Assembly: GCF_000003815.2 (NCBI RefSeq)
Contig: NC_049992.1
Location: forward strand, 12,507,432 to 12,571,431
Source: Branchiostoma floridae
Taxonomy: Eukaryota; Chordata; Leptocardii; Amphioxiformes; Branchiostomatidae
Length of the DNA stretch: 64,000 nt
Direction: 5' to 3'
The translations under genes were made by a program, and so were the position numbers. A model generated the notes under the pieces. The model had not been told where the DNA came from, made no database searches, and saw only the letters and a list, made by a program, of their open reading frames with translations. Below, piece by piece: positions 54,975 through 64,000 of the stretch. Every line of letters begins with the position of its first letter. Positions within the stretch are counted from its first letter, which is position 1.

Positions 54975-56303
54975 CTGTGTGCACATGTCAAACAAAGTAT
55001 AGAGTTAGCATTTGCAAAATGCACCATCACCGGAAGGGTACGTGAGTGTGTGAAAAAGTTTAGTTAGCTACGGAAGTTTGTAAAAGTAAGGTACACAGCA
55101 GACAAAGAATTTCCGACAATGTATTTTTGAAAGTACATAACTCAACATACAGCAAAATACATATTACAGCCAATTAATTTTTTGAACCATATCAATTTCC
55201 TGTAACCTACTAATTAAAATTACATGGAACGAACACATTCTCCTGCTCAACAACTAGACTACCTAGTAACAAACACAGCAAAGGGTGTCCTATTTCTTGG
55301 ACAGTTTTAAAAGCCTCTTGCAAAAAACTCTTCAACATGGCAATAAAGTAATAGAAGAGTTATCAGAGGCAAGATAACTACCAGTTCAGAACTTGCTGTG
55401 AAAGGCAAAGAAATGCCACAACAGGAAAAAAAGAAAATATACAATACTTCCTGCAGGTGTTCGGTAACTAGGATGACCTATGCGTGCCCTCTTGTACCAT
55501 ACCACTGCTACTCTCTAACCGCACGTTTTACATATGAAAACAGTTCTCCATTATCAAACTTACCACAAACATCAAGACGTATTAAAAACAACCCAGCCAA
55601 TCAACAGAAGTTGCTAGATCTGAAAATGCTTATGGGTCACTCACAAAGTTTTCCACACGGTACAGCATAGCTAACCCTACTAGTGCTACTACAAACACTC
55701 ACAGACGGAAGCACGCCAACAGTAGGCAAGCCCTCGCCCCAGGGAACACTCGTCCCAAGACCCAACACAACCACCTTATTACACACATTATGTCAGCCAA
55801 TGACAGCAGTCTTCTGTAGAGAAGGCAGACTCCATGTATAGTACACGTCATCCAGTGATTGATTATACATGCAGACTAGTGTTAGAAATGCCAGCATACA
55901 CCCATCCAATTACTGTATCAATTGCTGACGTCATACACTTTTGAGTTAGATAAATTATAGGGCAGTTTGTGTTACAATTGGCACCTCACAACTAATAGTA
56001 TATAATATGTATAAGTAGCACTAGAATTTAGTAGAAACAAACGGTGAATGCAAAATCTTTGCTGAACTTTCAGGGAAAATCATCAGATCTACCATGTAAT
56101 CTCAGGTACTCATCTGGTACATGTACCTGTATACATATGTATCCGTAACAAGAGTCAATTTCTATAGCCAAACCAGCAAATCCTTCCAACAAGACCATGA
56201 AATTTGCTTTTTCATGCCTGTGCTACATGTAGACCACAGCAAAGGAAAACTGTGAACAAGCTGAAACAATCCAATTATGGAGATGGGAAGTCATAGATTC
56301 TTT

Positions 56304-56444
56304 TACTCTCCAAGCAGAGGTAGAGTTGAGTAGATAAAGTAGTAGTTGGAAAAATTACACTCAGTCTGGCGTAAGAGGAGCACCAGTGTAATTTTTCTAG
56401 CTACTACGATATCTACACGACTCAACAGCTCTGCTTGGAGAGTA
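56304..56444. mobile_element. fold-back TIR element, 141 bp, 9-bp TSD
   Basis: Arms of about 60 bp, starting TACTCTCCAAGCAGAG and ending CTCTGCTTGGAGAGTA, are inverted around a ~20-bp loop. Perfect 9-bp flanking duplications AGATTCTTT lie at 56295-56303 and 56445-56453. As in the 21447 element, the termini are TA...TA with a 9-bp duplication, but the sequence family differs. Confidence 0.8.
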
Positions 56445-59189
56445 AGATTCTTTTATGTAATATTCTCCAAGGAACAGGCATGGACACTTCCCTTGATACC
56501 AGCTAGCATCACTATTAAATGTTTTGGATATCCTTGAGGTGATGTTACAGGAGGAACCATGGTAATGGCTGTAATCCCTGTGGAATCTGCTGATTAGCAC
56601 CAACTAGACAAGGGAAACACTGTGTTACACTCAGGCCAGCTCCCAGGACACCACCATAGATACCTGTAAATGCTAACTGTCAAGACCTTTGACGTCATGA
56701 CCCACATTTTTGTCCACTAATAAATCGCCACGTTTTCTCACCACGACTCCCCTCAGATATAAATAATCAGGTCTCCCTGCTCTGTTCAAATAGAACAGTC
56801 TTTCCAAAAACGCTCTCTTTCCTAATTTCTAGGAAGGCTCGACAAGGACCTTTCCAGCGCAAAAACGATTGTAGTTCGTTACCTTTCCATTCTTGACCTT
56901 AACAAAGCAAGTGAAGATTTAATTGGGCCATTAATGACATGACATGTGAATGCCCTTTCTTTCCCAGCCTGAATGGCTTTTGTTATTTTCACTTTCTGTA
57001 AAAATCTTGAGACAACAGCGGGCTTTATTCTCGAGCGGAACTTAGCAGCGTTAATCATGGTTGCTGCACTCAGGAGCCTGCGCCGTTAAGGACGACAATA
57101 GTTGCCATGGTTACGGACGCAATCGGTCTCCATTAGGACTCACTTTTATGACCAAAGGTCATCTTCTGGGCCACAAAAAAGTGCGGATGGGTCGTATTTC
57201 CTAGACACTAACCATACTAGTAAAAACCTAACAATTGAAACTTCCATAAAAAGCAGAAATTTACAACTGGAGTTTTCAGTAGAAAAGGCATGGCAAATAG
57301 AAACTGGGCAAGCCAGATATTTTAAGGAAAATAACACTGCAGTGAAACGATGCTGCTTGCCAGCAAAGCCCTTACATAAAATCTGCCATTCTAAACAGGG
57401 TTACCAAAAACTTCCCAGTACAATGTTTCTGACCGAGTATGTTATATAACATCCTTGTACTGACTGACTCATGTCATATTCCTGAGCAGCAACAAGTCTC
57501 GTACTAATTTTGCAATTTCTGCAAATCCCCCTAAGCTCAAAATCAACTGTTCAGTTCCGTGTGCTCATGATACAAAAGAAGGTCTCTCAAATGTACCTGG
57601 GTTTGTCATCAACTTTCCACTACATTTCATTGTAATAATCATTCAGTAAAATTGTTTGTACTCCCAGGTTCCAACAACAAAGTGCTCTCTCACCTGGAGG
57701 AAATGTGGAAAGAAAGAGTGTTGTGGTTGCAATACTGTCTCTTGATTTTATCTTTTCAAAACATTAGGGTAAAGAGTACGTACTGAAGCCTGCTGATTAT
57801 ATACTGTACACAGGGACACCGGTGAGTCAAAATTGGTAATAAGGAATTTTCTTGCACAAAAACAAATTGATTTCCAGATTTTGGATGGAGGTGACGTCTA
57901 AAAGAGCACTTATTGTTCACAAGTTAAAAACTAAATTTTGCCTGATTGTAAACATGTATATAAGTAATGCATTAGCCACTGTCAAAAATGCTGTCAACGT
58001 TTTCCTGTAAATTTCACCCTTTGTTGCTAATGGTAGTAGACCGGATGCCATTTTACTGTTGCGGACACTCATAATTTTACGCCTCAAATGGCTGAAATGT
58101 CCAAAGAATTACAGTAATTTCCTGACAATTACAACTCCCAGTCCCATTTCTACCCCATGAAAAAAAAATGTCATTTGGTGAAATTTGTGTGCTTCAACAA
58201 AGAAAATTTCTGATAACCTCTAACTTCACTTAATACATTGCATTGTCTCTATGTCAGAGGCTGACAAATGTCATTTTTAAAGTTGAACTTTGAAGTTGAA
58301 TAAGGTTTTAATGATTTACCCAAATATCCGTTCAGTCACAACTTATGAAGCCATTCAAGTGTTGCCATAGGTTACATGGCACACTAGTGTCGGCAGATCA
58401 AACAAAAGAACATGGCAATTTTATGATCATATCTGATTAGAAACTTAATTGCTTTTCACCACTGACCACGAGACCATATTTACATACTTTGTTGTTTGGT
58501 TAGTCTTAGTATTATAGGACAAACAAGTTTTATTCTGTTTCTGATGGTTTATAAAAATCATCACTGTTGCCACCATGATATTATTGTCAGATTTTCCTTT
58601 GTATTGAGGTGATAAAACTTAAACAATCAGAAAACATAATCTGCAAACTTCCCCTGTTATAACTTGCCTAGTCCACAATATCTAATTTCTTTTTCTATAT
58701 TATATGTATATATGAACTGACTTTAAGATTCTCTCATTTGGTAACTAATACGACATAAAATGATAAACTTTGTTTCCTCCATTGATAGCTCTCAATTGAT
58801 GGAACAAAACATTTACCAAGGGTTGTTCACATAGCTTGCAGTCAGCATTGCCACACAGTTAACAGGTTACCTCACACACGTACAGTGGCAAAGGTCATTA
58901 ACGTGTAAGCCACAAGTACCAAATAAAAAGACTGCCCCAATTTGTACAACTGACATGTATATGATCAAAGGGCACACACAACGGCAAAGCAAACAGTCAC
59001 AACAATCTTAACAGAGATTACGTGTAGGGAGGGATTTGTGATACTTTATCAATGTAGAATCAATTCTCTCTTTCCAAGCAAAGGACTGCTTTTCCTACAT
59101 ATGCAACTTTCTAACCAACTAATACTACAAAACATGCATTTTTTCCTTCATTAATACAATAAATCTTTACATGCTGGTTTAAATCTAAC

Positions 59190-59270
59190 GATCTATCTAT
59201 AAGTCTCTATCTATCTATAGTATTTATCTATCTATCTATAAGTCTCTATCTCTCTCTATATATACATATA
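59190..59270. repeat. TCTA microsatellite
   Basis: Interrupted (CTAT)n runs with two CTATAAGTCTCTATCT blocks, ending in TA-rich sequence. Confidence 0.8.
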
Positions 59271-61012
59271 TGTGCTTCACTACAGAACTATTTCAAACAA
59301 AACCTACTTTCCCTCGTACATGTATCATGGCATTAAGTCCAAACAAAATTTACAGTATCATTTTCCCAGCCAACCGGCAAGGACCTCTTACAACATCAAC
59401 AGCTGTAAATCACCTGAATGGAGATTTATAACTCTTCGGCTTCCGTTACTGGACAAACCATTACCAGGTCATTAGACAAAGGCAGGCACTTGAGGGGAGC
59501 TATGATCCATGCTCCCGGTGGGAAAGATGTAATTTAGAATTATTCATGAGGAAACCCAATTCGACCTGATTGAAAATCATTACAATTTCATCCCAAACTG
59601 TTTCTGAAATAATACACACATAGCCTGGTCTTAATCCTTACTGGATGAAATGCTAAAGACCGTTACCATACATACATACATTAATCAACAGATTTTTACT
59701 ACCTTGATTGCCATAGCAATAGAAAAAATTACCGTTATTCATGAAAATAATACACTGAACAATGCACTTACAGCAAGTTAATATGACAAAATACCATTCA
59801 GGACATCAGGCTGATCGTTTACCTGTGAAATATTTCAGACCGTAGTTGAATATCAGTTGCTTCTTCGCTGGACATAACGTTATAGACGGCACGGTTCCCT
59901 TCAAGTTGGAGAATATAACAATACAGAGACATCTTACCCGTCCCATGCCAGGTTACGTACCCATAGAGTCCTCCATATCAAGATGAAAACTTTCAACAAA
60001 ACCAACAAGAGCTTAAGGCTCCGCAAACAAAGGCTAAGTCTCAGAAAATTGGCAACAAAAAAATGCTGTTGGCTGGCACGTTTGGCCACGTTGAATGCTG
60101 GGTGATGCACGTAACAAGGAGGCATGCTAAGCCCAAATGAACTGTTTAACGCTATATATCACGTTAGCCTGCCTACAGTAAAACCTCTTACATGTATTTC
60201 TTATCTTTTCAAAAATGCTAAATACTAACTGTCAGCTAATAATCAGCTTAATGGTAGGGATTTGTATTCATCAATTATTTTAGCTTCATGAAACTGTGAG
60301 CTGGTACAGTAAAAAGGATACACATACTGGGAGTGGGTACCTTTATAAATGCTGCTGGGGTTTGCAAATATTTCAGCTTTTGCCGTAACTGTCCATGTAT
60401 TTCCAAATTAGGGCTGATAGCCTAACTGCTGAATGTGGTAATAGTTCATGACTGACATACTGATGAGGTGATGCTGTCATGTCCCATGTAAGAACAGCTC
60501 TATCAAAGGCAGTAATGATATGAACCAGAGATATGTAAAACAAGAGGATTTCCATGTCTACATAGAATAATAAAACTTTCATAAAAGCTGTCAATGTTTT
60601 GACTTCAAACACTTCAAAGCACAACAATACTAGTGCTGCTGTTTTTGAAACAACAAAAATACGGAAAAGGGATGATATATGTATAAAACGTATTTTGGGA
60701 TCTGTACTTCTGAAATATGATGACAACTATAACCATACTGGTAAGTAAAATCAAATCAAGTTCTAGTGGGTTGCATAATCCTAACTATGAGTATAAAGTG
60801 AACACTCATAAAAACTCATAGTTTCTGGTATAGCAATTGATGCTAAAATGAACATCCAGTTTTCATTCCTTAGTGAACATGCTGTCTACTTTGCAACAGA
60901 GCCATTAGCAACAGTAGTTGTTATTGATGCAGCTAAAACAACAAGCAGTGAACTCCTAAGGTAAACAGATGTGTCAACCAGGTGATCCCAGGTGTTCACA
61001 TGTCCTACTCAC

Positions 61013-61194
61013 CTGTTCGTAGGAGGTTGGCAAAACGACTGGATGGACACTTAAGAAGTGGCCAATGGACAGGAGTGTTGTTGAAAGATGACATCGGTCC
61101 GTGAGTGATACATTTTTAAGTTTCTTGGCAATGGAGGGTAACCAACAGAAGTACCGTGACCCCAAACGGTAGGATTTGTCACCCCGTTCATTGT
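61013..61194 (-). CDS. candidate upstream exon of the Sfi1-like gene
   Basis: A perfect donor, GAACAG|GTGAGT, ends an open frame in phase 0 (...LPTSYEQ), which fits the exon at 54974. A plausible acceptor (poly-T then GGGTGGGAG) precedes 61194. The frame has no ATG, and an overlapping frame starting ATG AACGGGGTG is also open for about 47 codons, so the exon may instead be untranslated. Confidence 0.3.
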
Positions 61195-63551
61195 CTCCCA
61201 CCCGTGGAAAAAAGGAAACGAAACACGATCATCCGCACACTTGTACGTGAACCACTGCTACCCTGCTCTTTCTGTTGAACTTCAGTAACTTTCCCCCTTT
61301 CTCTCAGGTTTTAGCCTGGTGAGCAAAATATTATTACACAGTATGACCTAACCTGCCAAGACAACACCGTACTGCAAAGCAAATGTACAAATGAAGGAAT
61401 AATGACTCTGAAGTCATCAGATCCAGAGCAAAGTCCTAACATTTCAAGGATACCTGACAACACAACAAACATCTTACAAGTTTTTGCCATTCACATATGC
61501 AGACTCAATCTGCTTAACTAACTTTGTACACGGGTATACACAATTGTAACCTACTTGCGTGACAACTGGCAGGGGGAAGCATACAAACACCTACATGGAA
61601 GGAAAGTACAGTGAAAGTGTGAACGTCGAGAAGATTTTGAACTTTGTTTGAGTGAACACAATCTACAAATGTACATGTACCTGTAGCAGCTCCGACCCTC
61701 TCATGACCACAGGAAGGATGGAGAAACCCTGTAACACACCATGGCATGCACCTAAATCTGTCGGTGAGCCGGTACTGAAACCCTCCCGCTGAACCGGTGG
61801 TTCTAATCACTAATCACTGAGTAAACCAACCAGGTGGATCGGTTTACAAATCAGGGGTTGGCGGGAGCGGGATCCCGGCTCAAGTGCCATTCAAGGCTAT
61901 TATTGGCTCGTTGGCAGGCCCATGCACAATAGTTACAAACAATAGCACCCCGCACCTGGCAACCATTCCAGCACTGAAACACTAAATTTAAACTTGTGTC
62001 ATTTCAGTATGGTTTATTTTAGTGTCTCATACCTCAAAACACTGCCAATATGCCAATCCATGAGTCGAGAGTTATTTTTCAGACAGTTATTTTTGACTTG
62101 AGGAAAAAGGTCCTTGACCTTGAATAGTAACACTTTAAGATGCCATGACAAAGCAAACTTGAACATATAGAGATACAACACAAACAGGTACATGTACTAG
62201 TACCTATAAATAGGAATGTAAATGTTAGAATTTTGTCAGCCATCAGCCATACTTCAGTCAATATGTTATCTAATGTATTCTTAGATTGAGCAGGTACATA
62301 CATACCAGAATACATGTGAACAATACAGTTTACATTGATACAAACACTGCACACAGTCATGCAAACTCAGTGACCTGACCATGGCTAACATACTTTAACA
62401 GCCTCAAAACAAAAATAGATTTGGAAAATGTCTTTGGGTGCTCTGATGCATACTGTTGTTGTGTCCATTACCAAAACTAAAAGTGTATTTACAACTTGCT
62501 TAAGGCTGTACATTTTTGGCAAGGCTCCAGAAACTAGTGGCATCTTGCTGACTTCTACATTACACTTAAAACCATCTGTCCTGACCCATCTATGATTTAG
62601 GGTCTTATATGGAATAGCCCACATAATTGCCATAGAATCGCAGCCTTAAAGACAGAAATTTTCTGGTTGCCATGCAACAGTTACACAGACCAAGACATAC
62701 CTCTGCTAGACACACTTAGGTGAACGACAACTGCTCTAACTTCTTCCNNNNNNNNNNNNNNNNNNNNNNNNNNNNNNNNNNNNNNNNNNNNNNNNNNNNN
62801 NNNNNNNNNNNNNNNNNNNNNNNNNNNNNNNNNNNNNNNNNNNNNNNNNNNCTTGGAATGTCACTAAGTAGAGTCAGGCACAGAAGAAAAGTAGCTACAT
62901 GTTACTAGCATTACCCATCAAATTAGCTAAGAATAAAGACTTGATTCTAAGTTGATATAATCTAGATCAAGGCTTTTATAAAAAGAAAATACAAGAGAAA
63001 GTATTAAAATATGACAAGTCTCAAAAACATGAAATACCTGTGCTTGTGTTTTACGATCTCAAGTGTAGCAAACAAAATCAAGGATAGAACATTACCTTAC
63101 ATTAGCTATACATACAATATCTTGATTTCCATTTTGTACAGTCAATGTCTGGTTGAGATTATCACACTCTCTGCTATCAAGCTGGTAGGGTGAGGAAATA
63201 GGGTTTTGAATCAAGGGCAGGGGTCACAGTTAGGTTCCTATACACTAACCCTGGGGCATGTTGGTGATAGATGAGTGGGTGGTGCCCAGTACAGTACTAC
63301 AGTTGGTAATTTGTTGATATTGGCCTTGTGACAGATACAAGGTCAGATATCATACTGTAAATTCCCTTACTTTTGTGGCGGTTTCATTTCATTGCAGGAC
63401 AGAAAAAAACGGTTTTCGTGGCTAAAGTAATTCTGTATTAACATCCATTGGCATAATACCGGTCGGTTTACTGGAATTTCTCAAGCAATGCTTATTTGGC
63501 AAATGATCAACGCATCATTTTCTCCAGTTACATGTTGCTGTTACAGCTTAC
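61195..63551. other. region without supported genes
   Basis: No recognisable exon. Contains the 104-N gap at 62748-62851, a GC-rich stretch near 61750-61880, and a near-palindromic GTTGCCATGCAAC at 62666-62678 resembling an RFX half-site pair with short spacing. Confidence 0.5.
62748..62851. other. assembly gap (104 N)
   Basis: A run of N in the 5' flank region; length 104, unlike the three 100-N gaps. Confidence 0.99.
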
Positions 63552-63596
63552 CTTTGTCACTTCTTCTGTGTAAATTATTTTGTCTCTCTGGTCCTG
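63552..63596 (-). CDS. candidate 45-nt upstream exon of the Sfi1-like gene
   Basis: TTTTTAG acceptor, ACAAAG|GTAAGC donor. Read in phase 0 it gives QDQRDKIIYTEEVTK; read with a one-base donor phase it gives GPERQNNLHRRSDK, which would fit the exon candidate at 61194. Small and not proven coding. Confidence 0.35.
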
Positions 63597-63619
63597 CTAA
63601 AAACATAATATCGTAATTG

Positions 63620-63940
63620 GAACACACCGCGGAATTGCACGGAGAACGGGCGCGTGGTTGGAGGGGGGTGCACTATACCGGCCGAACGAAACACGGCACA
63701 ATTAACTGCCGCTATGTACCTTTATACATCCTCTGTTGTTCCTTTCTTTCCTGTTAGTAGTTGCACAAAACAAAAATCTGCATGAGCATACAAAAGTCAT
63801 GAGAAAATGGGCGTATACTGACAAGAATTTTCATTTAATTTTGGTCCGTCACAACCGCTATGACGTAAAACTTAACTGCTGGCCGTAGCATTAAAAATGG
63901 CGGGAAAATGGCGGCGTACGTTCAATTTGACCCATTCAGC
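63620..63940. promoter_or_regulatory. candidate divergent promoter region
   Basis: Locally GC-rich (CGCGGAATTG, CCGGCCGAACG), with two ATGGCGG sites close together (63897-63916); the second, AAAATGGCGGC, is a full YY1 core. It lies just upstream of the minus-strand exon candidate at 63596 and just before an open + frame. Confidence 0.35.
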
Positions 63941-64000
63941 CGTAGATCCGGGCGATAATGCAACGGTTCCTCACACTTTTACACGAGTTGTAGGTCACCA
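63897..64000 (+). CDS. possible first exon of a + strand gene, cut by the window edge
   Basis: ATG at 63897 opens a frame (MAGKWRRTFNLTHSAVDPGD...) to the end of the window without a stop. The overlapping ATG at 63908 closes after 16 codons. Too short to identify. Confidence 0.2.
   Translation, partial: MAGKWRRTFNLTHSAVDPGDNATVPHTFTRVVGH

Larger units (their letters stand above)
54975..61012. other. 5' flank or intron of the Sfi1-like gene
   Basis: No supported exon. It contains a TIR element (56304-56444), an imperfect X-box GTTGCCATGGTTAC at 57101-57114, and a TCTA microsatellite at about 59190-59265. The rest is AT-rich unique-looking DNA. Confidence 0.55.

Noticed and set aside
61514-61810. 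98-codon minus-strand ORF as a Sfi1-like upstream exon
   Set aside because: Possible GTACAT donor but Cys-rich sequence with no similarity and no phase constraint to test it.

Overview
The window looks like animal nuclear DNA and most resembles a lancelet (Branchiostoma-type) genome. That is inferred from the SLC35B1 and Sfi1-repeat genes with many short exons, CR1-group LINEs whose ORF1 carries PHD and esterase domains, abundant small TIR elements, and telomere-type CCCTAA repeats. No bacterial features are present. There are four assembly gaps (1025-1124, 21176-21275, 24997-25096, 62748-62851).

Layout. 1-2680 is repeat-only: a ~171-bp satellite with a block of CCCTAA repeats in every unit, then a ~200-bp satellite (four copies), then a 225-bp duplication. 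5174-8521 is the coding exon of a 21-finger C2H2 zinc-finger gene (+). 11373-17429 is a seven-exon SLC35B1 orthologue (+). Its exon 3/intron 3 boundary has been amplified into a 51-bp minisatellite that copies the splice donor in frame. 22241-54974 is one large minus-strand gene, reconstructed here as 30 phase-consistent exons encoding about 2,362 residues, with roughly 55 Sfi1-type tryptophan motifs (centrin-binding, centrosome/centriole). SLC35B1 and the Sfi1-like gene converge tail to tail. 55-64 kb is mostly non-coding 5' flank or intron, with two weak upstream exon candidates and a possible divergent promoter at the right edge.

Mobile DNA. The intron between Sfi1-like exons 15 and 16 holds an apparently full-length LINE of about 7.1 kb (about 32951-40060, minus strand) with both ORFs open. 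ORF2 has an APE endonuclease, a YADD reverse transcriptase and a C-terminal Cys/His knuckle. ORF1 (934 aa) has an N-terminal DnaJ-like domain whose HPD motif reads HEK, then a PHD finger, coiled coils, an SGNH/GDSL esterase with its catalytic residues, and W/R-rich repeats. The J-like domain is the strongest candidate for something undescribed. Six TIR elements, five with clear TIRs and flanking repeats and one with long TIRs only, sit in introns or between genes. A LINE fossil is interrupted by one of them.

Second headline: the SLC35B1 minisatellite supplies about eight identical CAG|GTAAGG donors, each 51 nt (17 codons) apart with no stop between them, so donor choice could make a ladder of in-frame isoforms of an ER nucleotide transporter.
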